DNA of 64,000 nt from Granulicella sp. WH15 (GTDB lineage: Bacteria > Acidobacteriota > Terriglobia > Terriglobales > Acidobacteriaceae). Shown here piece after piece: positions 16,816 through 25,278 of this stretch (the first letter of the stretch is position 1; each line of letters begins with the position of its first letter). The DNA lies in contig NZ_CP042596.1 in the NCBI RefSeq assembly GCF_009914315.1, positions 4,464,001 to 4,528,000 of the forward strand, written 5' to 3'. The notes under the pieces were generated by a model that was not told where the DNA came from, searched no databases, and saw only the letters and a list, made by a program, of their open reading frames with translations. Made by a program: the position numbers and the translations under genes.

Positions 16816-17418
16816 ATGCGCTTCCAACCAACGATCCTCAAGCTCTGCAGCTTGCTGTGCCTCTGCTTCAGCATCAGTACCTGCCTGGCCGGGGCACCGC
16901 CGCAGGCATCACAGCCCGTCCTCAGCGACGCGAGCCTGCAAGCACTCCAGCGTGCCAACGCCTATGGAGCTACGCTCTTCCACATATCGCCTCCGGGGCC
17001 TCAGTTCATCGCGCAGATGCGCCGCGCCATCCCGAAGGATTATCCCGGCATGGACCAGGGAATGCGCCAGGGACTGGCCAGCATCGAGCACAACCAGCCC
17101 TACCTGAACAGCTACTTCGCGCACACCAACCAGCAGCAATTAGCGTCGTTTGTGCAAACCTACCGGGCCAAGATCCTGGCATCGCCCGATCCCGTGGAGC
17201 AGCAGGTGCGGCTCGCCGAAGTAATGGCATTTTCCGCCATGACCGCCTATCGCAAGAGCCAGAGCGGCGGCGGCTCGGCAGCGGCAAACGGCTATCAGCA
17301 ACTGCAGATGGAGACGCTGAAGCAGAAGCAGTTGGAGGGAGGAATGCGATCCTACTCACCGCTCTGCAACCCGACCCGCGCCGACGCCTCCTCCAACTTT
17401 CAAAGCTGCCATCCCTAG
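16816..17418 (+). CDS. Hypothetical secreted protein
   Basis: This 200-aa product starts at ATG 16816 just after GGAGGGG; TTG 16801 and GTG 16813 are alternatives. A signal peptide (ILKLCSLLCLCFSISTCLAG) is followed by a Gln/Ala-rich, mostly helical sequence with no domain I recognise. It contains ISPPGPQFIAQMRRAIPKDY and ends in a short tail with two cysteines (SPLCNPTR, FQSCHP) that could form a disulphide. It is separated from the upstream peptidase by a terminator, so it may be an independent gene. An overlapping frame over the same stretch is a shadow. Function unknown. Confidence 0.68.
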   Translation: MRFQPTILKLCSLLCLCFSISTCLAGAPPQASQPVLSDASLQALQRANAYGATLFHISPPGPQFIAQMRRAIPKDYPGMDQGMRQGLASIEHNQPYLNSYFAHTNQQQLASFVQTYRAKILASPDPVEQQVRLAEVMAFSAMTAYRKSQSGGGSAAANGYQQLQMETLKQKQLEGGMRSYSPLCNPTRADASSNFQSCHP

Positions 17419-17435
17419 TGGCCTGACAGATAACT

Positions 17436-17675
17436 ATGAGTCTTAGGCTCATCGGCGCTGCACTGCTCGCTATAGCCACGGCGGTCTTCCTCGCCACCTT
17501 CTGGTGGGAGCGCGACTTCCTCTGCCGAGCCATCAAGAATCAGATGGATATCGAGAATACTTCGTATCGCAGAACGCTTGAAGACCTCCAGTTTGAACGA
17601 CACGCGCTGGAGTGGGTTCGCGTGCTCTCCGCCTTCGGAATGCTTGCAGGCGTACTGCTGCAATTCTTCAAGTAA
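17436..17675 (+). CDS. Small two-helix membrane protein
   Basis: The 79-aa product has a hydrophobic helix at residues 4-22 (LRLIGAALLAIATAVFLAT) and another at about 60-78 (VRVLSAFGMLAGVLLQFF). A charged 35-residue middle segment (IENTSYRRTLEDLQFERHALE) may be a short coiled coil. It starts 17 bp after the preceding secreted protein's stop, with no clear ribosome binding site, so translation may be coupled. No family was recognised. Convergent with the regulator gene that ends at 17710. Confidence 0.55.
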   Translation: MSLRLIGAALLAIATAVFLATFWWERDFLCRAIKNQMDIENTSYRRTLEDLQFERHALEWVRVLSAFGMLAGVLLQFFK

Positions 17676-17709
17676 CTCGCCGCAGACGAGCGCCGTACAA
17701 AGCGAAGGA

Positions 17710-19080
17710 TCAGTTCGTGATCCGCCATGCCAGCAGATTGCTATGCACCGCGCTCGAACTCATGTTCTGCGTCTCGAGCAGCAGCTCAAAGTGCGGAATC
17801 GTGCCATCAGGCCGTTTGATCCGCTTCAGAAATGGCAGCAGCTCCGTGTCGTCCGAGACGAAGTCCCACGCCGCCTCCGTGCCCGCCATCGAGGTGCCCT
17901 CGACGATCAATGCATTGCCGTCTCTCGAGATGTTCGGCATGAAGGCGACCAGGCCATAGACACGCCGCTGCGGATCGTTGCCAGCCGACTCCCAATGAGT
18001 CGGTTCACCGGCGTTCGGCGAGCGGTTCAGGACGGAGAACACATGCGCCTTGCGATTGTTGTGCAGCGAGAAGTTCATATTGCGCTCGAAGAGCTCAACC
18101 CACGGGTTGGCCTCGAAGGCTCCGATCAAGATAACGTTTCCGGCCTTCAGGTCGTTCGGCCGCAGATCGCGCGCGTAACGAACCTGCATGGTGCTATGGG
18201 CCGACTGCGCAATCTGGGCCAGCGTTGCAGCGGCCTCAAGATCGACGATCGAGGTGTAACGCCGGGTGGCAACTTCGACCTGCACATTTGGCCACTCCGA
18301 CGCGGACGAGTGCATCACTGAGTTTGCCTTGGCACTGCGATAATCCCCGAGCAGATACTGGTTCAGCGAGATGTCGCGGTCATCGAAGTTGTGATACATC
18401 ACCAGCCCCGAGTCCCCCGGCACCTCCAGCGTCGGATACTTCGACGAGAACATCTGTCCCCAGAGCGGGTGGGCCGCTATCCGGGACGCACTCGTATCGC
18501 GTCGCGTGTAGTCACGCAGCAGGATCGCGGCGAGCGCCAGGGCTAGCACACCACAAAGAGCCCACAAAGCCATATTGCTTCCGGGGTGCTGCCTGTCGGA
18601 GAGCATCTCCAATGGCGGTGCCATCGGCGCTAAAGGAGCACTCGCCGCAGGTTGAAGCTCGGGCATCTGCGGCGGCTCGGCGATGGGCCGGGACTCAAAG
18701 ATCGGCACATAGCTGCCTCTGGGAATGACGATGCGCACCGGCTCATCGACGCCCTCGTGCTGAAAGTACAGATCGAGCCGCTGACGCAGGCGGCTGGCCT
18801 GTGTGCGCACGATACCGTCGATGGAGGAGTCATAGTCCAGCGAACGCCCAAAGACCGCATGGCCGATCTTCTGCTCATTGATCTCGGAGTCGCGACCCTT
18901 CAGGGCCATGTCGCAGACATACGTCAGCAGCGAGCAGAGACGCTCACTTTTGGCAAACGTGGGCGAGATCACAATGCGGCTCACCAGTTCGCGGTGGGCA
19001 AGTGATGGCCAATCCGCGGCAAGAGCAACTTGAGGAGACGACGATCCAAGAACCTCAGGCATTCGCTTCATTCGATTCAT
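17710..19080 (-). CDS. Transmembrane winged-helix one-component regulator, module C
   Basis: This roughly 456-aa protein is a paralogue of the regulators at 7285 and 37930. The DNA-binding region contains RLCSLLTYVCDMAL, INEQKIGHAVFGR, IVRTQASRLRQRLDLYF and IVIPRGSYVP. One membrane helix follows (MALWALCGVLALALAAILLRD, near 168-190), then the shared extracytoplasmic domain with YTSIVDLE, VRYARDL, LIGAFEANPWVELF and YGLVAFMPN. It is divergent from the TBDT at 19380. The start is uncertain: ATG 19080 gives an N-terminus of similar length to the paralogues, but no ribosome binding site is clear, and the frame is open to 19176. Confidence 0.8.
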   Translation of the reverse strand: MNRMKRMPEVLGSSSPQVALAADWPSLAHRELVSRIVISPTFAKSERLCSLLTYVCDMALKGRDSEINEQKIGHAVFGRSLDYDSSIDGIVRTQASRLRQRLDLYFQHEGVDEPVRIVIPRGSYVPIFESRPIAEPPQMPELQPAASAPLAPMAPPLEMLSDRQHPGSNMALWALCGVLALALAAILLRDYTRRDTSASRIAAHPLWGQMFSSKYPTLEVPGDSGLVMYHNFDDRDISLNQYLLGDYRSAKANSVMHSSASEWPNVQVEVATRRYTSIVDLEAAATLAQIAQSAHSTMQVRYARDLRPNDLKAGNVILIGAFEANPWVELFERNMNFSLHNNRKAHVFSVLNRSPNAGEPTHWESAGNDPQRRVYGLVAFMPNISRDGNALIVEGTSMAGTEAAWDFVSDDTELLPFLKRIKRPDGTIPHFELLLETQNMSSSAVHSNLLAWRITN

Positions 19081-19263
19081 TGGGTCCGAGATGATTACAG
19101 CAGCAGCGCATGAACCCCGCATGAATATTAACACGGCGTTCACTGTATCGCGACACATGATCCCCACGTAAATCACTCATTCCATAAAACTTGCGGACTG
19201 TATCGAGACGCGTAGCCGTGAATTGCATTGGTGAACCACAAGACCGCTGCTACTTCTAACTGG

Positions 19264-19270
19264 CACCCCT
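19264..19270. promoter_or_regulatory. CACCCCT site, module C promoter
   Basis: A single copy of the heptamer that is also found in the module A and B divergent promoters. It lies 110 bp upstream of the TBDT start. Confidence 0.35.
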
Positions 19271-19379
19271 TTCACACGCAGTCAGTGGCTCATACCGGTG
19301 CATGGGATCGCATGTGTCATCCAGTGAAGTGACATACAAACGGGATTCTAAACAAACAACAACTTATGGAGCGAACGCA

Positions 19380-22300
19380 ATGAAGATTAATAAAAGCAGT
19401 CCTACGAGGTTTCATCGTCGGCACGGCACGTGGGCTCCTGCCCGCCTGCTTCTTCTGCTGCTGACGATCGGGAGCTGGGTCAACGCTCGTGCCCAGTTCG
19501 ATTCGGGCGCGGTGCTCGGCAACATCAAGGACCCATCCGGCGCCACGCTCAGCTCGGCCACCGTGGAGCTGTTGAACGTGGCCAAGGGCGTCAAGGTCGT
19601 ACACCAGACCGATGCCGGCGGCTCCTACGAGTTCGACAGCGTGCAGCCCGGCGAGTACAGCATCTCCGTCACCGCCCCCGGCTTTCAGGTGTCCAGGACG
19701 GATAACTTCACCGTTAACGTCGGAGCACGTCAGCGTGTCGATCTTGCCCTGCAGCTCGGAGCAGCCACCGAGACGGTAAACGTCTCAGGCGCGGCGGCCC
19801 AGCTCGAGACCGAGACCAGCGATCGCGGCGAGACGGTACAGGGTGCTCAAGCGGTCGTGCTGCCGCTCAATGGCCGCTCGTACGCCGACCTGGCGCAACT
19901 CGTTCCCGGTGTGCGCCGCTCGCTGATCGCGACGGTGGCCTCGACCCCGCCGCGCGATGCCTCCTACAACGTGAACGGCCTCACCTCGATGGATAACAAC
20001 TTCACCCTCGACGGCATCGACAACAACGCCTACCAGGAGGCCAACCAGGGCTATTCCAACGAGGCAGTCATCCCCTCGCCCGACGCCTTGCAGGAGTTCA
20101 AGGTCCAGACCAACAACTACTCGGCCGAGTATGGCCGGGCTGGCGGCGCTATCGTCAACGCGACCACACGCAGCGGCACCAGCGCCTTCCACGGCGGCGC
20201 GTACGACTACTTCCGCAACACCGTCCTCAACGCCTTTGGCCCGTTCTACGGAACCGGCGTAAAGCCCACGCTGGTGCAGAACCAGTTCGGCGGAACCTTC
20301 GGCGGACCGATCCTGAAGGACCGCGTCTTCTTCTTCATGGACTTCGAGGGCCTGCGCTCCATCTCGCACGCCCTGACAACGGCGACCCTGCCGACAGCAG
20401 CAGAGCTGACCGGCCTCTTCACCGTCGATGGCACCGCCACAGGCACTCCCGTCCCCGTCAAGAACCCGTATACGGGCAAAGCGTACTTGAACGGCCAGGT
20501 TCCCCTGAACGATCCCAACATCGACCCCATCGCGCTCGCTGCCTTCAAGGCTCTGCCCACACCCAACATTCCTGGGGCCGGGCTTACCGCCGCCAACTAC
20601 CAGTACCTCCCCGCCGCACCGACCGTCGATAACAAGGGCGATGCACGCGTGGACTACGTGCTCAACGAAAAGCAGAACGGCTTCTTCCGCTATAGCCAGC
20701 GCGCCGTCACCTACTTCCAGCCGCCGCCGTTCCCTGGAGCAGCGGGCGGCAACAGCAACGGCACCCTGTACGCCAGGACGCGGCAGATTGCCGCAGGCTA
20801 CAACTGGACCGTCACCGCGAACTCCATCCTCGAGCTGCGCTTCGGCGAGACCTGGACCGAGAGCGGCAAGCAGCCCGTCTTCCTCGGCGCACCGAACTTC
20901 CTCGCAGGCATCCCCAACGTTCCGCAGGACCCAACCTACACCGGCGGGCTGAACGCGCAGGGCGTCTCCGGCTTCACCCAGTTCGGCGAGCAGGGCACCA
21001 ACCCCCAGTTCAACAACCCGACGCAAGCCAATCCCAAGGTCAACTACACCTGGGTCCACGGCCACCACAGCCTGAAGGTAGGCTACGAGTTCGGCTGGCT
21101 CTCGCAGGCCATCTCCGACTTCCATCCCAAGTTCGGGCAGGACACCTACGCGGGCTCCTTCAGCTCGTACAGCCCGCCCCCCGGCACGCCTGGCTCATCC
21201 AGCACCGCACAGGCTGCCAACCTCACCGACTTCCTCTTCGGCGCACGCAGCAACTACCAGCTCAACGCTCCGAACGAGGTCAACTATCTTCGCTACTGGC
21301 ACATGGGCTACGTTCAGGATGACTGGAAGCCGCTGCCGAATCTCACTGTGAACATCGGTCTGCGCTACGAGTTCATGTCGCCGAACTATGAGCAGGACAA
21401 CAAGTTCTACAACTTCGATCCCGTCAACGACCGTCTGCTCGCAGCAGGCACCGGCACGGACATCAACAGCACCGCGCCGGGCCACGTCTACAACATCCAC
21501 TACACCGGCGGAAACTCGCTCGCCGACCGCGGCCTGGTCGATCCCGTCTACACCAACCTCGGCCCACGCGTAGGCTTTGCCTATCAGACGTCACCGAAGA
21601 CGGTAATCCGCGGTGGCTACGGCATCAGCTATGCCTACCTCTTCCGCTTCGGAGGAGAGGGCCTGCTCGCCTACAACGGACCGAACAACTACAACGCGAC
21701 CCTGCCCAGCAACCAGACGCCCAGCCAGGGGCTCTGCTCCTCGCTGACCCAGGACCCCACCACCTGCTTCCGCCGCACGCAGGACGGCTATCAGACGAAC
21801 TTTGCCGGGCCCACCAACTTTTCCACTACCAAGGCGCAGACCCACTACACCCCCAAGGACTTCAAACCCGCGTACGTACAGGCGTTTCACCTCTCCGTGC
21901 AGCAGGAGCTGCCCTTGCAGTCCACCCTTGAGCTGTCTTACGTGGGCAACCACACCGTGCATATCGCGACGCTCGAAGACTTCAACCAGGCAAGAACCTG
22001 CCTGCCCAGCGAGGTGCCTGCAAACGCCGGTGGCCAGTGCAACACATCTCTGCTCAACCGCCGCCCCATCGCCAACTTCACGGATATCCTGACGGAGACC
22101 AACGTCGGCTTCCTGATCTACCACTCGCTCCAGGCCAAGCTCGAACGCCGCTTCTCGCATGGCCTCTTCCTCATCAACTCGTTTACTTGGTCGCGTGGCA
22201 TTGATCTCTCCAGCGCCGACCTCGAGACGCAGAACGGCGACAGCGCCCTGGTCAACACAGCCAACCCTGCCGGTGACCGCGGTCCCTCCGGTTACAACCA

Positions 22301-22940
22301 GCCCCTGAACAACACCACGTCGGCTATCCTCGACCTTCCCTTTGGCCACGGCCATCGCTTTGGATCGAGTGCTCCGGGGTGGCAACAGCAGCTACTGGGC
22401 GGCTGGCAGCTGACCGGCATCAACGTCGTCACCAGCGGCGTTCCGATCAACCTGAACTACACGGCGAGCAGCAACCAGGTGGTCTCCACCACCAGCGCTT
22501 CCTACTCGCTGCGCCCCAACCTCACCGGTCCGGTCTCGGCGGTATACGGCCACACCCTGACCAAGACCGACAGCTCACTCAACGGATACTTCATCCCCGG
22601 CTCAGGCACAACGCCTCCGCCCGGAGTGGCGATTCCGTCCGGCACGCAGATCTTCGGCAACGCAAGCCGTAACAGTCTTCGTGGACCCGCGTTCGGTCAG
22701 TTCGATCTCGCGGCCCACAAGAAGTTCAGCCTACCGAACGATCGGTATAAAATTGAGTTCCGCATCGAAGCGTTCAACGTCTTCAACTCCACCAACTACA
22801 TCAGCCCCTCCACCAACATAGGCTCGGTCAACAGCACGTCGGGCGCTCCCAGCTACGCCAGCGGCTTCGGCAGCTTTACCGGCAGCAGCAGCGTCTACCC
22901 GTCGCGCCAGGTGCAGCTCGCACTGCGGCTGGCGTTCTAA
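19380..22940 (+). CDS. Oar-like TonB-dependent outer-membrane receptor, module C
   Basis: The 1186-aa protein starts at ATG 19380, with GGAG about nine bases upstream; the frame extends to 19302 but that region is promoter-like. A signal peptide (LLLLLLTIGSWVNARAQ) is followed by a carboxypeptidase-regulatory-like domain (AVLGNIKDPSGATLSSATV). The plug contains VLPLNGRSYADLAQLVPGVR and LDGIDNN, and the barrel ends in ALRLAF. Among the five receptors it is closest to the module A protein (shared LPLNGR.YADLA.LVPGVRR and NYSAEYGR). It is divergent from its regulator and followed by a 2H-phosphoesterase gene after a hairpin. Confidence 0.9.
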   Translation: MKINKSSPTRFHRRHGTWAPARLLLLLLTIGSWVNARAQFDSGAVLGNIKDPSGATLSSATVELLNVAKGVKVVHQTDAGGSYEFDSVQPGEYSISVTAPGFQVSRTDNFTVNVGARQRVDLALQLGAATETVNVSGAAAQLETETSDRGETVQGAQAVVLPLNGRSYADLAQLVPGVRRSLIATVASTPPRDASYNVNGLTSMDNNFTLDGIDNNAYQEANQGYSNEAVIPSPDALQEFKVQTNNYSAEYGRAGGAIVNATTRSGTSAFHGGAYDYFRNTVLNAFGPFYGTGVKPTLVQNQFGGTFGGPILKDRVFFFMDFEGLRSISHALTTATLPTAAELTGLFTVDGTATGTPVPVKNPYTGKAYLNGQVPLNDPNIDPIALAAFKALPTPNIPGAGLTAANYQYLPAAPTVDNKGDARVDYVLNEKQNGFFRYSQRAVTYFQPPPFPGAAGGNSNGTLYARTRQIAAGYNWTVTANSILELRFGETWTESGKQPVFLGAPNFLAGIPNVPQDPTYTGGLNAQGVSGFTQFGEQGTNPQFNNPTQANPKVNYTWVHGHHSLKVGYEFGWLSQAISDFHPKFGQDTYAGSFSSYSPPPGTPGSSSTAQAANLTDFLFGARSNYQLNAPNEVNYLRYWHMGYVQDDWKPLPNLTVNIGLRYEFMSPNYEQDNKFYNFDPVNDRLLAAGTGTDINSTAPGHVYNIHYTGGNSLADRGLVDPVYTNLGPRVGFAYQTSPKTVIRGGYGISYAYLFRFGGEGLLAYNGPNNYNATLPSNQTPSQGLCSSLTQDPTTCFRRTQDGYQTNFAGPTNFSTTKAQTHYTPKDFKPAYVQAFHLSVQQELPLQSTLELSYVGNHTVHIATLEDFNQARTCLPSEVPANAGGQCNTSLLNRRPIANFTDILTETNVGFLIYHSLQAKLERRFSHGLFLINSFTWSRGIDLSSADLETQNGDSALVNTANPAGDRGPSGYNQPLNNTTSAILDLPFGHGHRFGSSAPGWQQQLLGGWQLTGINVVTSGVPINLNYTASSNQVVSTTSASYSLRPNLTGPVSAVYGHTLTKTDSSLNGYFIPGSGTTPPPGVAIPSGTQIFGNASRNSLRGPAFGQFDLAAHKKFSLPNDRYKIEFRIEAFNVFNSTNYISPSTNIGSVNSTSGAPSYASGFGSFTGSSSVYPSRQVQLALRLAF

Positions 22941-22965
22941 CACTAGCTCTCCACCAACGAGATGC

Positions 22966-22992
22966 GGCGGCAGCAGCAGTCGAGCTGCCGCC
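22966..22992 (+). other. Intercistronic hairpin between TBDT and 2H phosphoesterase
   Basis: GGCGGCAG pairs with CTGCCGCC (8 bp) around an 11-nt loop, 25 bp after the receptor stop, without a T-tract. Confidence 0.5.
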
Positions 22993-23045
22993 CCTCTCAC
23001 AATCTGTTTGTCTCCCATCGCGCTATTCAGGAAAGGATCCAAACT

Positions 23046-23861
23046 TTGTCGCAGCATAACAACCCATCTTCCCGCCGTGATTTCCTGATGCAGTCGTCGG
23101 CACTGGCAGCAGCCAGCCTGCTGCCAACGAATCTCTTTGCAAGCGCCCTGCAGACCGCGCCCTCTGCCCCTCACATTCCTAACCGGGATACACAGCTCAA
23201 GTTCACACCCGAGGGCACGCCGCGCCCCTTCGCCGGCAACACCGTCATCTGTCACCTGCCGGTTCAGTGTGCCATGCGCGATGCGATGCTTGAGCTCCAC
23301 GATGCCCTGGTAAAGGCTCCCTTCTACCACAAGCTGGGGCCGACCTCACCTGACAGCTATCACATGACTATCTTTCCCGGAGCCAACGATCAGGACCGCA
23401 CGGTCTCCGGATGGCCCTCCTATGTGCCCGCGGACGCTCCCATCGAGGTCTGCAACCGCATGGTCGGCGAGAGGATAGCGAAGGCGCACCTTGCCTGCGA
23501 GCTACCGATACGCGTGCGCATCAATCAGGCATCCACCCTCAGCTACTCGACGGCCTGCACGCTGCGCATGATGCCCGCAGATGACAATGAAAACATCAAG
23601 CTGCGCTCCATCAGGGACCACATCTCCGAGATCTACGGCTTCAAGCTCAAGGACCACGCCGCCTACGTGTTCCACATCACCATGTCCTACCAGATTGCGC
23701 CGTTCACGGACCAGGAGCAGAGTGCCTATCGCGAGATGCTCAAGACACACGTTCAGCGCATCATCGACGCACAGCCGGTTCTGGAGTTCGGCAATCCCGA
23801 GTACTGCACTTTCCCGGATATGTTCCGCTTCGATCCGCAACTGCTGCTCAAGTGCTCGTAA
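23046..23861 (+). CDS. Tat-exported DUF1868 protein, 2H phosphoesterase superfamily
   Basis: The 271-aa product starts at TTG 23046, with GAAAGGA eight bases upstream; an ATG at 22962 falls inside the intercistronic hairpin region and is less likely. A twin-arginine signal (SSRRDFLMQSSALAAAS) marks export. Two H-x-T motifs, YHMTIFPG (His106) and FHITMSYQ (His210), about 100 residues apart, are the hallmark of the 2H phosphoesterases that open cyclic phosphodiesters; DUF1868 is, as I recall, in that superfamily. It follows the module C receptor and ends at a bidirectional terminator. PI-PLC enzymes can release cyclic inositol phosphate, a conceivable substrate, but this is inference. Confidence 0.82.
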   Translation: MSQHNNPSSRRDFLMQSSALAAASLLPTNLFASALQTAPSAPHIPNRDTQLKFTPEGTPRPFAGNTVICHLPVQCAMRDAMLELHDALVKAPFYHKLGPTSPDSYHMTIFPGANDQDRTVSGWPSYVPADAPIEVCNRMVGERIAKAHLACELPIRVRINQASTLSYSTACTLRMMPADDNENIKLRSIRDHISEIYGFKLKDHAAYVFHITMSYQIAPFTDQEQSAYREMLKTHVQRIIDAQPVLEFGNPEYCTFPDMFRFDPQLLLKCS

Positions 23862-23880
23862 GCCCACACACAACAAGACA

Positions 23881-23916
23881 AAAAGCGTACAGCCCGACCA
23901 GGCGCTGTACGCTTTT
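23881..23916. terminator. Bidirectional terminator between modules C and B
   Basis: AAAAGCGTACAGC pairs with GCTGTACGCTTTT (13 bp) around a 10-nt loop. T-rich flanks exist on both strands. It ends the 2H gene and the long minus-strand operon of module B. Confidence 0.85.
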
Positions 23917-23942
23917 CTCTTGCTGCAATAAAGCGGAACTAA

Positions 23943-25145
23943 CTAAAAGTTTGGATCGAAGTTGAAGTAGAGCGGGTTCGACAGACCAACCATGTTGCCG
24001 CTCAACGCCATTGATCCCGGAACCTGCGGGTAAGCCGTCTGCGGTCCCTCGACCTCGACGCGGTAGTAGGTGCGCCCCAGCGATACCGGAGTATCGGTGA
24101 ACTCAACCGCGGTCGTCTTGCCACCCGTCGCTTGCAGGGTGCTGAACGGGTTGCCGTCTTTCACCACGCGCACGGTATAGGTAGCACCCGCAACGGTGTT
24201 GCCCGTCAGTTGCACGCGGAACTTTACCGGCTTGCCCGTCGCCTTCACGTTGTCGCCCATCATCATATCCATCTTGCCGTCCTGATCGAGGTCGGCATAG
24301 AACTCGACGCGCGGCCCATACGGGTTCGCGCTCACGGCAACACGGCCGTTGGTCAGTGCGTCGACGACTGCCTGCGAAGTACGCGCCGTTGCATACACCC
24401 AGGTCGTCGGAGTACCGACATAATTAGCCGTACGTTGTACGCTATTCTTCGTTGCCTTGTCGGGAGTATCCGGAGTGCCGTGGTGCGAATCGCTTCCGCC
24501 GCGCCCAGTCAACTTGCGCCCCGACGAAAGCATGTCGTCCCAGATCATGATCGCGTTGGCATTCTTGGGCCAGACCGCGGAGTTCCAGACCTCAATGGAG
24601 TTGACCATATCGTAGGAGTAGCCGAAGTGATCCTTGCCGCTCGGGTGGTTGGCCGAGAGGTGAATGCCAAGCTCCTTTTTCACCGCACCCACCACCACGT
24701 CGCGCTGATCGCGCACATCATAGAGCCGCTGCTCGTCGTAAGGCACAGCCGAGAACACGTTGCCATGGCCGCGTGTCGTCGTCCATTCCGCACCATACAG
24801 CAGCAGCACAGACTTCGATTTGAACTCGGGATCGTTCCAGGTGTTGTGCGCCGTATCGCCCTGAACATGATTGTCATGATCGGTGATGCAGAGATAGTCC
24901 ATACCGACGGACTCGGCAAAGGAGATGATCTTCGACTCCGGATTATTCGAAGAATCTTTGCTGTGCCGGGAGTGCAGGTGAAGATCGCCCTTGAGCCAGA
25001 TACCATCGGTAAGGCTGGCAACAGGAGGCAAATTATTGAGCTCAGTAGGAGCCCAGGGATTGCTATGGGTGGTCTGCCCCAGCGCCGAACCGCTAATGCA
25101 ACCTGCCAGAACCAGACCAGCCATAAAGATTTTTTGCGGACGCAT
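23943..25145 (-). CDS. PHP-domain metallohydrolase, probable lipoprotein (CehA/McbA-like)
   Basis: The 400-aa product starts at ATG 25145, nine bases after AGAGGA. Residues 13-16 (LAGC) form a possible lipobox, so it may be membrane-anchored. The PHP metal-binding motifs are present: DLHLHSRHS (His56, His58), ITDHDNH, SANHPSG and GSDSHH. A C-terminal beta-rich segment ends in NPLYFNF. PHP enzymes hydrolyse phosphoesters or, in the CehA/McbA branch, esters and carbamates. It is the last gene of the minus-strand unit that starts with the receptor at 37633. Its paralogue is immediately upstream. Substrate unknown. Confidence 0.83.
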   Translation of the reverse strand: MRPQKIFMAGLVLAGCISGSALGQTTHSNPWAPTELNNLPPVASLTDGIWLKGDLHLHSRHSKDSSNNPESKIISFAESVGMDYLCITDHDNHVQGDTAHNTWNDPEFKSKSVLLLYGAEWTTTRGHGNVFSAVPYDEQRLYDVRDQRDVVVGAVKKELGIHLSANHPSGKDHFGYSYDMVNSIEVWNSAVWPKNANAIMIWDDMLSSGRKLTGRGGSDSHHGTPDTPDKATKNSVQRTANYVGTPTTWVYATARTSQAVVDALTNGRVAVSANPYGPRVEFYADLDQDGKMDMMMGDNVKATGKPVKFRVQLTGNTVAGATYTVRVVKDGNPFSTLQATGGKTTAVEFTDTPVSLGRTYYRVEVEGPQTAYPQVPGSMALSGNMVGLSNPLYFNFDPNF

Positions 25146-25278
25146 ACTCAGTGTTCCTCTCAGAAAGTACAAGGTTGGATTCAGTCCGCTCTTGCCTGCG
25201 CTTATCCCAGCAGACAGGAGCAGTGAATGATGATGGGTGAGCGGCCCGTGCTCGCACAGCTCTCCACGGGGCCAACTC

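Noticed and set aside
16794..17426. Alternative frame over the small secreted protein
   Set aside because: Arg/Pro/His-rich with no signal peptide; the frame starting at 16816 has a signal peptide and ribosome binding site.
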